A DNA stretch of 64,000 nucleotides from Psychroflexus halocasei (GCF_900107595.1 NZ_FNQF01000008.1:1-64000), one strand, 5' to 3'; shown: positions 35,044 through 47,123, counted from the stretch's first letter. The notes: generated from the letters alone by a model not told the origin. Translations and numbers: made by a program.

Positions 35044-38000
35044 TTAGAAATTAAGCTGAACACCAACCGAGAATGATTTCGATAATGGGTAAGCATCTTC
35101 ATTATTGGTTTGACTTGTAATGCTACTTCTTTCAGAAAAAGTTTCAGGGTCAACGCCTGGCCATTTTGTCCATGTCGCCAAGTTATTTCCTGATAATGTT
35201 AAAGTTGCCTGAGTAACGCCTAGATCTTTAAGAACATTCGGTGCAAAAGTATAACCTAATTGTAAACTTCTGAAACGCAAGAAAGATGTTTCGTACATAT
35301 AACGATCAGAAACTCTACTGTTTGATGAAGGATCAAAATAAACCGCTTGTGCAAAGCGTGCATCAGGGTTATCTGGTGTCCATGTATTATTTGCATACTC
35401 AGCATATTTGTTTTCTCCTAAAGTATTAAATACACCTTTTGGAATACCATCCCACAAAGCTTCTGCTCCAACTGAATATTGAAAAATTGCTGATAAATTC
35501 CAGTTTTTGTAATTAAGGTTTGTACTAAAACCACCGAAGAAGTCAGGCTCTACATCTCCAATAACAGTTCTATCGTCTGATGTAATTCGACCATCACCAT
35601 TTGTATCTTCAAAAAGGTAGTCACCAACACCTGTTGTTGGTTGATCATAAGTTCCTGTTGGTGAAGCTGCATTAAGATCATTTATTTCGTCTTGCGACTG
35701 AATGATGCGCTTAACTTTGTAACCTTTAATTGTTCCGACAGGTTCGCCTTCTACAAAATAATCTAATTGAAATTGGTTGACTGCAGCACCATTAAATTTA
35801 TCTAATTTGTTGCGGTTAACAGCCCAGTTTGCATTAACACTCCAATTAAAATCATCTGTTTGGATGATATCTCCACCTAAGCTCAGTTCAACACCTTTGT
35901 TAGAAACATCGATAAAGTTAGAGTAATATATACTTGGACCTAATTCCTGAGGAATTGGTGTTGTCACTAAAGCGCCTTCTGTTTTTCTGTTGTAAACATC
36001 AATTGTACCTCTTAAACGTGAGTTTAAGAAACCAAAGTCTAAACCAAGGTTAATCTCATCTGTTGTTTCCCAACCAATATCTTCATTCGGAAAAATGTCG
36101 CTTGGTACAACCGCAGTTTCTCCATTATAAATATCACTTGCGCTTGTATTTAAAAACTGAATGTAGGCAAAATTAGCCACGTTAGTTGAGCCAACTCGAC
36201 CTAAACTTGCTCTTAATTTCAAATCGTTAATATTATCATTACTTTCTAAAAAGTCTTCTCGTGCAATATTCCAACTTGTAGATACTGATGGGAAGTATGC
36301 ACGGCTATTTAGGCTTCCGAATTTAGATGACTTATCTGTTCTGAAGTTAAATGTTGCGTTATACTTGCTATCATAACTATATGTTACCCTTGAAAACAAT
36401 GAGTTTAAACCTGTTTCAGCCTTGTTACCAATATATGATAATAGATTTTCTGCTGATGTTGGGTTTGTTAAATAATCATCATCTGGGAAACCTGAATAAA
36501 ATTGACTTTTTGTATCTGTTTTAGTATAATCCCAAGCAGCACCAATCAATGTTGTAAAACGGTGCTTGTCAAATCTGAAACTATAATTAGCCGTCAAGTT
36601 TGTTGTTACGTTTGATACCAATGAATTTGCTTCTGATAAAAATGAAGTTGTCGGAACAAAAACCATATCTGCTTGAGCAGATTTCGGTACAAATGTCGAT
36701 TGGTCATTATAGAAAACAGCTGAATTAACTTCCGCTTTTAGCTTTAATCTATCGATAGGTTCATATTCAAGAAAGCCATTCCCTATAAAATTGTATGATT
36801 TATCTACATCATCATTACCTAAACGCATCAATGGGTTAGGTTCAAATGTTGGAAATCCGTTAGAAAAGTCTTCTTGAGGTAATAAGTTACCATTATCGTC
36901 TCTGATTGGTAAATCAGGTCGTGCACGTACAACCATTGTATTAATGTTGTATTGACCTAAGATTGTTTCTTCGCCAGATTTAGCTTTTGTGTGACCTAGA
37001 TTGACTGTTGCACCAAAGTTGAATTTATCAGACAAATCAGTGTTTAAAGACATTCCGATATTATATTGCTCAAAGCGATCGTTTACCGCAACACCTTCTT
37101 GATTAACGTGAGATAAATTTAAAGAGTAGTTCGTGTTTTCAGTCCCGCCATTGATCCCGAAGTTAACTTGATTTGAAATAGCTACACTTCTAAAAACCTC
37201 ATCATTCCAATCTGTATTTGCATCACCAAAATAGTTTTCGTTTAAACCGTTATAAGTTGCTGTTAATGTTGAAAAATCAAGATCAACATTACCTAAGTTT
37301 TGTAAATCAAAAGCAAAAAATGGATCTAATTTTCCTGAGTTAATTGCGCCAACACTATTGCTGAGCAATAAATCATAATAATCTTTATAACCTTGTGCAT
37401 CTAAAACATCAACCGTATTAATCGGTCTTGCAAATGTTGTGGTATAAGAAAGATTTGTTTGTGTTTTCTGGTTTCTTTTTCCTTTTTTAGTCTCAATAAT
37501 AATCACACCATTCGCACCTCTTGATCCATAAATAGAAGTTGCTGCTGCATCCTTTAAAACATCAAAACTTTTGATGTCATTTGGATTAATCGTCAAGAGA
37601 GGATTAGATCCTGAAATACCTTCAGTATTAAAAGGCACACCATCAATGACATAAAGTGGCTGATTTAATCCGCCTCCACCAAGTCCTGAAGATAAAGGAG
37701 AAGTGACCCCACGAATATTTAAACGAATTGGAGCTCCTGGACGTCCTGAGTTTTGTGAGACTTGAACACCTTTAACCAAGCCACCAAGTGCACGATCAAA
37801 ACCGACCTGACCTGCTGCTGCCTGTACAATATCATCAGTTTCAACACTAGAAACTGACCCTGTAACGTCCTCTCTTTTTTGTTGCCCATAACCGATCAAA
37901 ACAACTTGATCAAGTAACTGAACGTCTTCTTTTAAGGAGACGTCAATACGCGTTTGATCTCCGATTTTAACTGGTTTAGTTTTGAAACCAACGTATGAAA

Positions 38001-38557
38001 AAACCAAGACTTTACTATCTGCATCAACTTCAATTGAGTAATTACCATCAAAATCAGTCATCGCTCCTGAATCAGTGTTTTCAACAAGTACGTTCACACC
38101 TGGTAAAGGCGAGCCAGATTCTGTTGTGACAGTTCCTTCAATCACTCTTTTTTGAAAACTTGTTTTTGAAGAAGTTTGCATCACTTGCTTCGGAGACTTC
38201 TTTTTTAAAATAATTTGATTTTTAAGAATGCTATAGGTTAAGTTTTGAGGGCTTAAAACAGCATCTAAAACTTCAGATAATTTGACATTTTTATAAGTTG
38301 CATTGATTGGCTGATTTACATCAACCTCTTCAGCACTATAAAAAAAATCGGAGAGTCGTTTGACTTTCAATTTGTTCAAAAACTTGACTCAATGTAGAAT
38401 TCTCAGCATAAACACTCACTTCTTGTGATTGTAAAAGCTTTGAATTTTCTGCGTTCATCTGAAAAGAACACAGTATTAAAAAAACGAAAGCAAACCTCAT
38501 CGATATCTCTTTAGAGAAACCTTTAAAGGTTTGATTTTTAAAAAATTGATTGTTCAT
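35044..38557 (-). pseudogene. SusC/RagA TonB-dependent transporter with a 5' frameshift
   Basis: The 5' part (38557-38336) encodes a signal peptide ('MRFAFVFLILCSFQMNAE') and the first half of an STN domain ('NSTLSQVFEQIESQTTLRFF'), then hits a stop. The next frame resumes exactly where the domain should continue ('FYSAEEVDVNQPINATYKNVKL') and runs to 35044: carboxypeptidase-like domain ('GSPLPGVNVLVENTDSGAMTD'), plug ('GYGQQKREDVTGSVSSVE') and beta barrel. The break is in an 8-A run (38340-38347); removing one base restores about 1170 residues. It may be a pseudogene, a sequencing error or a phase-variable switch. The STN domain fits control by the upstream FecR/sigma pair. Confidence 0.9.
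38340..38347. repeat. 8-A homopolymer at the susC frameshift
   Basis: The run of eight A on the plus strand (eight T in the susC sense) lies inside the STN domain. Seven would keep the frame: CGA TTT TTT TAT AGT reads Arg-Phe-Phe-Tyr-Ser. Confidence 0.85.
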
Positions 38558-38610
38558 AAATTTAGTTGATTTTACTTGTTAGAGGTTCATTAATTTTAGA
38601 TTTATAAAAA

Positions 38611-39744
38611 TTATTCTGATTGTTTATTATTTTTTGGTTCTGTAATTTCAATTGTTTTTCCATTAATTATGTAATTAAAGTCTTTGTAAGTCTGAAAAGT
38701 CTTTAAAACTTCTTCAATCGTTTCTTCGCTGAATCTTGCAGTGATTTTGATATCGTTTAAAGCATTATAGCTGTTGTTAATTTCAACATCATATTGTCTC
38801 TCAATTTTATTTTTAATCACATGAAAAGAATCTTTGATAAAAACAAGTTCGCCATCAACCCATGCGATGTATTTACGTATGTCTGTTTTTTGCGTTAACA
38901 GATCAGAATTTTCGTAAAAAACCTTTTGACCTGGCTTGACAGTAATGCGTTGTTCTGATTTTGGGTTTTGAGCATTAATGCTGCCCTCGACCAAAACTGC
39001 ATAAGCTTTTTCATCTTCTTGATAAGAAGTCAGGTTGAATTTTGTTCCTAAAACCTCAATATTCATCCCTTCGGAATTCACAATAAACGGACGCTCTTTT
39101 TCAGAAGTGACATTAAAATAAGCTTCCCCATCTAAAAAGACTTGGCGCTGCAATGAATCTTTGCTAAATATTGTTGAGTAACGTAAAGAAGAACCAGAGT
39201 TAAGATTAACACGGGTTCCGTCTGACAAAACAATGCTGAATGTTTTACCGTAAGGTACACTTAAAGTGTTATAGAAAATCTGTTTTTGATCTTCAGCAAT
39301 TTCTTCGTCATAAACAAGTTGGGTATCTGAGCCTGATAAACTGTTTAACTCATCAACGAAATTGGTTTCGTCAGGTTTAATATATTTTATGCTACCGTCA
39401 TTAAGTTCGAGTTCAACCCAATTTTCCTCAGCAGCAATTTGATCTTTCGTATTGATTAAGAAAAAAGTAACTCCTGCAAGGCTTAACATTATAATTAATA
39501 CCGCAGCATAACGATAAAAAGTTCGGTAATTGTTTTTTTTCTCTTTTCTTTGTATTGTGGATTTCACTTTATCAAAAGCCGTTTGATTTGCGTTTGGTTC
39601 AAATGTGCATTCCAACTTGTGATGTAATTGGATATATTTCTTAAATTCAATCTGATTTTCAGGCGTTTTTAACCAGTCGGTTAATTGTGCTAATTCTGAC
39701 TCAGAGATTGAGTTGTTAAGATATTTTATGATAATATTTTCCAA
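38611..39744 (-). CDS. FecR-family anti-sigma factor
   Basis: FecR proteins hold an ECF sigma factor in the cytoplasm and receive a signal from the STN domain of a TonB-dependent receptor. The 377-residue protein has a cytoplasmic N-domain ('MENIIIKYLNNSISESELAQLTDWL'-like), one membrane helix (about 77-97), the FecR domain (about 160-260, 'VPYGKTFSIVLSDGTRVNLNSGSSLRY') and a C-terminal DUF4974 ('IKNKIERQYDVEI...FQTYKDFNYII'). It is between the sigma gene (divergent) and susC (same strand). Confidence 0.95.
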   Translation of the reverse strand: MENIIIKYLNNSISESELAQLTDWLKTPENQIEFKKYIQLHHKLECTFEPNANQTAFDKVKSTIQRKEKKNNYRTFYRYAAVLIIMLSLAGVTFFLINTKDQIAAEENWVELELNDGSIKYIKPDETNFVDELNSLSGSDTQLVYDEEIAEDQKQIFYNTLSVPYGKTFSIVLSDGTRVNLNSGSSLRYSTIFSKDSLQRQVFLDGEAYFNVTSEKERPFIVNSEGMNIEVLGTKFNLTSYQEDEKAYAVLVEGSINAQNPKSEQRITVKPGQKVFYENSDLLTQKTDIRKYIAWVDGELVFIKDSFHVIKNKIERQYDVEINNSYNALNDIKITARFSEETIEEVLKTFQTYKDFNYIINGKTIEITEPKNNKQSE

Positions 39745-39841
39745 AATAATAGATGGTATTTACTAATGTGATGCCAAAATTTAGATTTACCCTTAAAGAA
39801 ATTTTGATTTTTTTCACAATTAGGTAAAAACTAAGATTAAT

Positions 39842-40401
39842 TTGACTAATAAAGTGGACGATAAAGATTTACTAATGAGCATTAAAAAGGACGACAAGTC
39901 GGCCTTTAAGCGCTTTTTTGACAAGTATTATCAAAGCATTTATATCTATTTAAAATCTTTTAAAATCGATCACGATACTGCACAAGAAATTGCACAATCT
40001 GTGTTTGTGAAATTTTGGAATAAAAGAAAAGAAATTTTCATCACTGCTTCTTCTAAAGCCTACTTATACAGGATGGCTTACAATGAATATTTAATGCGTC
40101 TTCGTAAAAAAGATAAAGAAGCTTCACTTATTGACCACTTAACTTATGAAGCACTGCAAGATGTTACAGTTTAACACATGAAGAATTTGAGCAAAAGTGT
40201 AAAGAACTCAATAAAAGTATAGCAAAGCTGCCTCAGGCTTGTCAGCAAGTCTTAAAATTAAAAATGAGCGGCGCCACTTATAAAGAAATTGCCAGTGAAT
40301 TGGATATTTCAATTAAAACAGTAGAGTCACAAATGCGTATTGCTTATATCAGACTTCGTCAAGATTTAAAAGATATTTTTCTATTTCTTATGGCTTTATG
40401 A
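39842..40401 (+). pseudogene. ECF RNA polymerase sigma factor with an internal frameshift
   Basis: Sigma region 2 is intact ('FKRFFDKYYQSIYIYLKSF', 'AQEIAQSVFVKFW'), but the frame stops at 40172-40174. A second frame begins at 40171 and encodes region 4: 'LTHEEFEQKCKELNKSIAKL', 'LPQACQQVLKLKMSGATYKE', 'ISIKTVESQMRIAYIRLR', ending at TGA 40399-40401. One inserted base near 40166-40171 would restore about 186 residues, the normal size. It lies divergent to FecR. The start appears to be TTG. Whether the frameshift is real or a sequencing error cannot be told here. Confidence 0.85.
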
Positions 40402-40448
40402 CTCCGAGTTATAATTACGCCTGAAAAATCTTAGTTGTTTTATATAAA

Positions 40449-40481
40449 AAAACCATTTCATTAAATAAACGAAATGGTTTT
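40449..40481. terminator. Bidirectional terminator between sigma gene and monooxygenase
   Basis: AAAACCATTTC (40449-40459) pairs perfectly with GAAATGGTTTT (40471-40481), 11 bp. A and T runs on both sides serve the two convergent genes. Confidence 0.85.
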
Positions 40482-40503
40482 ATAAATTTTGAATTTTACT
40501 ATT

Positions 40504-42231
<1,728 letters not shown>

Positions 42232-43620
42232 ATGACTAAAACATTACAACTTTTATTACTTTTTTGTATAACAGCGACAACAGCTATTTATGCACAAAAC
42301 TATCCAACGACAGAATGGATAGATTTTGCTGATGTGACTTGGTACGATGCAAGCTCGGATAACTTTTCAATCACAACTGCAGAAGAATTAGCTGGCCTGG
42401 CTGAACTTGTTCAAGACGGAAATACCTTTTCAGGTAAAACGATTAATATTGATGCGGATATCGATTTAGACGGCAACCTCTGGACACCTATTGGTACAGA
42501 TGTTGATTTTCCATTTTCGGGAACTATGGAAGGTAACAACTTTACAATTTCAAATATATGGATTAATGACGTCAGTGGTTCATTCAAAGGTCTTTTTGGC
42601 CAGGCATTTGGCGCAAGTTTATCTGATATAAAAATTGATACTGCATATATTAATACTGCCGACACTGCGGGTTCTTTAGTCGGAAACTTATCTACAGAAA
42701 GTTCAGTTGATAATTCTCATGCTATTAATGTGAACATCACTTGTGAAGGTTATAATTGCGGAGGTCTCGTCGGTGGACTTCTAACAGACTCAAGTGTCAG
42801 CAATAGCTCTGCTGCTGGAGAAGTGACTGGAGAGAGTCAAATTGGCGGTTTAGTTGGATCAGCATGGGATAGAACGGACATTACGAACTCATATTCAGAA
42901 GGAAATATCACAGCTCAATATTTGGCTGGCGGTTTAGTCGGCTACTGCACAATGGCATTTGCACCTTACAGAACAAACGCAGTTGATAATTGTTATTCAA
43001 GAGCTGATGTTACAGTCATTTTAGGTAGAGCTGGTGGACTTTATGGCGGCGGAGATAGTGATTTATTAATTACAAACTCTTATTCAACAGGGGCTGTCTA
43101 TGCGCCTGAATTTGAGGGTGGCGTCATCGGTGCTTTTGGAGGCGGTAGTGTGGTTATTGAAAATACTTATTTTGATACTGAATCGTCAAACATGACTGAA
43201 GGTGTTGGTGGTTTTACTGGCCCTACACAAACTTATGATATTGAAGGCAAAACAACTGCTGAAATGAAATCACAAGCTGTTGTTGATTTACTAAACTCTG
43301 GATCAAGCGATAACCCTTGGACATTAGATGCAAATGAAAATGATGGTTACCCTATTTTAGATCAAACGCTTTCAACGACTCAGCCAGAGGAAATTAAGCT
43401 TGCGTTGAGCATTTATCCAACTGTTGTTGAAAATGATATCAATATTTCAACACAACTTGATTTAGAAGCTTTTAAAATCTTTAATTATTCTGGTCAGATT
43501 GTATTAGATGGAAAGATTGAAAACAAAACAATACAAGTCAACACACTTTCTGAAGGTGTTTATCTTTTAAACATCAAGACAGCGCAAGGAACTATGACTC
43601 AAAAGTTTATCAAGAAATAA
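42232..43620 (+). CDS. Secreted GLUG-repeat protein with T9SS sorting domain
   Basis: The 462-residue protein has a signal peptide ('LLLLFCITATTAIYAQ'), then a beta-helical region with repeated GLUG motifs ('CGGLVGGLL', 'IGGLVGSAW', 'AGGLVGYC', 'AGGLYGGG'; about 150-300). The C-terminal domain of about 75 residues ends '...GVYLLNIKTAQGTMTQKFIKK', a type A T9SS sorting signal with 'LSIYPTVVENDINIS' at its start. It should be exported and attached at the cell surface. GLUG regions occur in adhesins and IgA-protease-like proteins; no catalytic domain is seen. A strong terminator follows. Confidence 0.9.
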   Translation: MTKTLQLLLLFCITATTAIYAQNYPTTEWIDFADVTWYDASSDNFSITTAEELAGLAELVQDGNTFSGKTINIDADIDLDGNLWTPIGTDVDFPFSGTMEGNNFTISNIWINDVSGSFKGLFGQAFGASLSDIKIDTAYINTADTAGSLVGNLSTESSVDNSHAINVNITCEGYNCGGLVGGLLTDSSVSNSSAAGEVTGESQIGGLVGSAWDRTDITNSYSEGNITAQYLAGGLVGYCTMAFAPYRTNAVDNCYSRADVTVILGRAGGLYGGGDSDLLITNSYSTGAVYAPEFEGGVIGAFGGGSVVIENTYFDTESSNMTEGVGGFTGPTQTYDIEGKTTAEMKSQAVVDLLNSGSSDNPWTLDANENDGYPILDQTLSTTQPEEIKLALSIYPTVVENDINISTQLDLEAFKIFNYSGQIVLDGKIENKTIQVNTLSEGVYLLNIKTAQGTMTQKFIKK

Positions 43621-43651
43621 ATTTTTATAGTATTTTTATAATTATCTAAAG

Positions 43652-43680
43652 AAGCTGTTTCAGAAATGAAGCAGCTTTTT
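43652..43680 (+). terminator. Intrinsic terminator with GAAA tetraloop
   Basis: AAGCTGTTTCA (43652-43662) pairs with TGAAGCAGCTT (43667-43677), 11 bp with one G-U, closed by a GAAA tetraloop and followed by T residues. It ends the GLUG gene. Confidence 0.88.
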
Positions 43681-43821
43681 TATATCAAATTATTAGGTCT
43701 AAATATCATCTGTTAGAAATGTAAAAATTCAAAAATTTGCTATTCTTAAGACAATAACAAAAAAACATTCTCTATCTACTCGACTTAAATTAAACAATCA
43801 AAAGCTGGCTTATAACAGTCT

Positions 43822-45081
43822 TTATTTTTTACTCAAATTAAAAGAGTAGCCTAAAACAAAGGTTAAGCTTTCATATTTTGCAGAAACATTTTGATGTTTT
43901 ATCAAAAGCTCTCTTTCTGTTAGGTAACGAAATTCTAGACTAAATTTATTTTTAAATTTTATGCCAGCGCCTAAACCAATATTGGTACCTGACTCAATTG
44001 TAATAGATGATCTTTGCTCGGCAAAACTAAGCTCAGAATTTGAAATTGGTACATCTATAATGAAAGCTCCATTTAAAAATATTTTAAAATCTTGACCTAA
44101 GAAAAAATAATGTCTTATGCCTATAGGAGTTTCAATTGAACTATAATCTATTTGATTTTTAAAATGCCCTATTTCTTTAAAGCCTTCATAGCTTTGCACA
44201 AAAGTAGGCTCTACAAATACCGCCCATTTATTATTATGGAATGGTAAAATATATTCTAACTCTACGCCGAAAGCAAATTGATTTTGATCTGAAAATTTAG
44301 GTGATCTTGGCTCACCAATTGTAAAATTAGTAACATTTACGGATCCCTTTCTGTAACTTGGCCTTAAGCTGAGATTAAACTGTCCCTTATTTTTTTTCTC
44401 TTTTACGATGAATGTGCTTTTATCTTCCTTAACCTCATCAGCTTTTAAATCACCAAAACATGAATTGTATTTCACAAAATAATCGATGAGATCATCTTTA
44501 AAATATTTTAAATTTTCAATACTTTTTTGGCTTATTTTATCACAATTTACATTATTAAAGAGCTGTTGCCTGTATCGGCTATTCGTTGCGATTTTTCTAT
44601 TTTTATTATAATATCTTTTATAAATAAGAGGCTGCACATCATCCTCTCCAGTTTTATAAAAAAATCTTCTCAATTTTCCAGATTCATAATAATAAAGTGT
44701 AGCCTTCCCAGTTACTAAAACCTGAAGAAATAAGGTTTCTTCATTAAGTTCTGATAATCTAGATGAGGTCAAGAAGTTAACATCATCTAAAGATCTGTCT
44801 ATTTTAACAGTATGTCTTTCAAAACGTTTATCATCACCAATCCCAAATTCTTTAACATGAACCATCTCACCATCTTTTGCTGTTTCATTTAAATTGGTTT
44901 TATATCTAAATGAAGATGGTGTAGCTTTCCAATTGTTGTCTTTGATATAACAATTAATTTTTACACCTTCATTATTGACAATATAACCTTTTTCAAAACT
45001 GCTTTGCGCCCAAGTAAACGGTAAAGTAAAAATCAAAAACAATGCGGCCAATGTTTTTTTCATAACTTTTGAAGTTTTCAT
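43822..45081 (-). CDS. Outer-membrane beta-barrel protein, unknown function
   Basis: The 419-residue protein has a signal peptide ('MKKTLAALFLIFTLPFTWAQ', starting at the second Met, residue 7). A middle domain of about 190 residues has many aromatic and charged residues, and a C-terminal barrel-like region (about 225-419) alternates strands such as 'FAFGVELEYILPFHNNKWAVFVEPTFV' and ends 'YESLTFVLGYSFNLSKK', as in PorT/OmpW-type barrels. I recognise no specific family beyond the general Bacteroidota outer-membrane barrel. It is monocistronic. Confidence 0.8.
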   Translation of the reverse strand: MKTSKVMKKTLAALFLIFTLPFTWAQSSFEKGYIVNNEGVKINCYIKDNNWKATPSSFRYKTNLNETAKDGEMVHVKEFGIGDDKRFERHTVKIDRSLDDVNFLTSSRLSELNEETLFLQVLVTGKATLYYYESGKLRRFFYKTGEDDVQPLIYKRYYNKNRKIATNSRYRQQLFNNVNCDKISQKSIENLKYFKDDLIDYFVKYNSCFGDLKADEVKEDKSTFIVKEKKNKGQFNLSLRPSYRKGSVNVTNFTIGEPRSPKFSDQNQFAFGVELEYILPFHNNKWAVFVEPTFVQSYEGFKEIGHFKNQIDYSSIETPIGIRHYFFLGQDFKIFLNGAFIIDVPISNSELSFAEQRSSITIESGTNIGLGAGIKFKNKFSLEFRYLTERELLIKHQNVSAKYESLTFVLGYSFNLSKK

Positions 45082-45245
45082 AATAAAGTCTCAAAAATAG
45101 AAAACTTTGGGTAATAAATACTTTAGCCAATTGGTTTATTTCAATAAATAATTTTAATTATTAAGAATTTTAAAATAGCACCTCAATCTAGAAGTGCAAA
45201 ATGCAAATCAAAAACAATAATCTGTCTTTAAAACTATCAAAAAAC
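45082..45245. other. AT-rich spacer
   Basis: This is upstream of the leftward barrel-protein gene and should hold its promoter. Nothing else recognisable is present. Confidence 0.3.
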
Positions 45246-45507
45246 AAAAAAGCCAAACATTTTCATGCTAGACTTTAATTGCTCATCTTCAAACCCCGAA
45301 GTCTCGGAGGAACTTTGGTTAAAATAACTTTTAATTTTCTTTAGAAAATTTATAAAACAAAAAAGCCCGATAGTTTTCTATCAGGCCTTGTTTGCTCCTC
45401 TTCAAACCCCGAAGCGTCGGGGGAACTTTGGTTAAAATAACTTTTAATTTTCTTTAGAAAATTTATAAAACAAAAAAGCCCGATAGTTTCCTATCAGGCT
45501 TTATTTG
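45246..45507 (-). repeat. Tandem copies of tRNA-Asn 3' flank and terminator
   Basis: A 98-base unit at 45309-45406 recurs at 45422-45519 (period 113) with 4 mismatches. The right copy runs into the acceptor/T-arm end of the real tRNA-Asn. Each unit holds, on the minus strand, a tRNA 3'-end-like stretch (CAAAGTTC...TTTGAAGAGGAGC) in which the T loop is replaced by a CCCCGA-TCGGGG hairpin, then a GCCTGATAG/CTATCGGGC terminator. A third, more decayed unit lies at about 45246-45310. These look like duplicated tRNA relics or attachment-site remnants. Confidence 0.75.
45470..45501 (-). terminator. Terminator of tRNA-Asn, with decayed copies downstream
   Basis: GCCCGATAG (plus strand, from 45478) pairs with CTATCAGGC (to 45499), with A residues on the left giving a minus-strand T run. 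Copies of the same terminator are at about 45358-45389 (good) and 45246-45277 (degenerate). Confidence 0.8.
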
Positions 45508-45581
45508 CTCCTCCTCAAAGACTCGAACTTTGGACCCTCTGATTAACAGTCAGATGCTCTAACCAACTGAGCTAAGGAGGA
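45508..45581 (-). tRNA. tRNA-Asn (GTT)
   Basis: The 74-base cloverleaf reads on the minus strand from TCCTCCTTAGCTCAG to AGGAGGAG. The 7-bp acceptor stem TCCTCCT/AGGAGGA is perfect; the D-arm is AGCTCAGTTGGTTAGAGC; the anticodon stem-loop CTGACTGTTAATCAG gives anticodon GTT; the T-arm is CAAAGTTCGAGTCTTTG. CCA is not encoded. A terminator follows closely. Confidence 0.96.
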
Positions 45582-45668
45582 ATTTATTATACAAAACTTG
45601 CTCGTTTTGCGGTTGCAAATATAAGCTCATTTTTCATATCTGCAAAACTTTTTTTATATTTTTTTTAT

Positions 45669-46985
45669 TTATTCAAATAGCCAGCGATAAACGTCATTCC
45701 CATTGGCGTAAAGAACCAAAGCAATCAATAAGAAAAACCCGATCATCTGAGCATATTCCATCACTTTTTCATTTGGCTTACGGCCTGAAATCATTTCGTA
45801 TAACAAAAACATCACGTGACCACCATCTAATGCAGGAATAGGCAATATGTTCATAAATGCGAGAATAAGTGAAATAAAGGCTGTCGTTTCCCAAAAGCCA
45901 ATCCAGTTCCACGAGTCTGGGAATAATCCGCCAATAGCTCCAAATCCACCAACTTGCGTTGCTCCTTTTTTCGTAAATACATACTTGAATTGTGCTGCGT
46001 AATTAGAAAGCTGTTCCGCTGCCATATCAAAACCGCCAACAAAGCTTTCACCAAAAGTAAAATCTCTGTGTTTGATTTCAAAATCAGGTGATGAAATAAC
46101 ACCAATTTTAGCTTCCTCAGGAACTTCTAACTCTATTTCTTCTAAATTTTCATTCCTATAAAAAGAAATATTGATTTTTTTATTTTTATTAGTTTGAACT
46201 AATTCAGTGAACTCGTGCCAGTATTGAGCAGATTGATCATTGATTTTTACAATACTATCTCCCTTCTTTAATCCTGCAATTTGTGCAGTTTTTTCTGGGA
46301 GTACACTATCAATAACGCTATGATATATCGGCATCATTGGCTGCATATAGCCTTGTTCAAAAAGTTCGAGCCCAACATCTTCTGGCATTTTAATCAACTC
46401 TGTAGAACCATCTTGACGCTTGACAGTGATTTCTTGTGGTTCTTTCAGCATCATATATCTGTTAATATCAAGCTGACTTTCCAACTCTTCCCCATCAACG
46501 CTGACGATTAAATCTCCGTTTTGGAAACCGTAGTCTTGTAAAACTGAAACTGGTGCAAAGCCGTTTTCTAAGCTTTCAGGAGCCACATAATCTTTCCCCC
46601 AAACCAGTAAAATCATCATATAAATAAAAAAACCTAGCAACACGTTAACGGTTACACCACCCAACATAATGATTAATCTTTGCCAAGCTGGCTTGCTTCT
46701 AAACTCCCATGGTTGTGGTGGCTTTGCCATTTGTTCTTTATCCATGCTTTCATCGATCATTCCAGCAATCTTCACGTAACCACCTAAAGGAATCCAACCA
46801 ATACCATAAACTGTATCGCCTATTTTCTTTTTAAATAAAGAGAATTTCAAGTCAAAAAATAAATAAAATTTCTCAACACGTGTTTTAAATAATCTTGCTG
46901 GAATAAAGTGTCCCAACTCGTGCAGAACAATAAGTAAGGATAAACTCAGGAAAAACTGAATTGTCTTGATATAAAATGGATCCAT
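45669..46985 (-). CDS. rseP: Site-2 zinc metalloprotease, RseP/MmpA-like (M50)
   Basis: This intramembrane protease cleaves membrane-anchored anti-sigma factors and signal-peptide remnants. The zinc site 'HELGH' (His22, Glu23, His26) is in the first helix, and the third ligand is in 'NILPIPALDGGHVMF' near the C-terminus. Two PDZ-like regions lie between (about 130-190 and 210-280). The length (438) and four helices fit the family. A FecR/ECF pair elsewhere in the window is a conceivable substrate, but that is speculation. Confidence 0.94.
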   Translation of the reverse strand: MDPFYIKTIQFFLSLSLLIVLHELGHFIPARLFKTRVEKFYLFFDLKFSLFKKKIGDTVYGIGWIPLGGYVKIAGMIDESMDKEQMAKPPQPWEFRSKPAWQRLIIMLGGVTVNVLLGFFIYMMILLVWGKDYVAPESLENGFAPVSVLQDYGFQNGDLIVSVDGEELESQLDINRYMMLKEPQEITVKRQDGSTELIKMPEDVGLELFEQGYMQPMMPIYHSVIDSVLPEKTAQIAGLKKGDSIVKINDQSAQYWHEFTELVQTNKNKKINISFYRNENLEEIELEVPEEAKIGVISSPDFEIKHRDFTFGESFVGGFDMAAEQLSNYAAQFKYVFTKKGATQVGGFGAIGGLFPDSWNWIGFWETTAFISLILAFMNILPIPALDGGHVMFLLYEMISGRKPNEKVMEYAQMIGFFLLIALVLYANGNDVYRWLFE

Positions 46986-47115
46986 GAACTGATTTTAAAT
47001 TTCAATGCGCAAAAGTAAACTTTTAAAAATGCAAAGACAATATTTTAATTGAACTATCATTAAGAGTTAACAAATAATTGTCGCATATTTATCTGACAAT
47101 ACATCGTATAAAGTT

Positions 47116-47123
47116 TAATTTTG
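47116..47123 (+). promoter_or_regulatory. Predicted promoter -7 box of the SCO gene
   Basis: TAATTTTG matches TAnnTTTG and lies 15 bases before the preferred ATG at 47138. It falls inside the upstream extension of the open frame, which argues for the later start. No clear -33 element. Confidence 0.4.

Noticed and set aside
35044-38379. Reading the susC frame as starting at its own first ATG (38379)
   Set aside because: The first residues there are out-of-frame translation of the STN domain; the domain is restored only by joining with the upstream frame.
45281-45423. Additional functional tRNA genes left of tRNA-Asn
   Set aside because: Only 3'-end-like parts are present; there is no D-arm or anticodon arm and the T loop is replaced.
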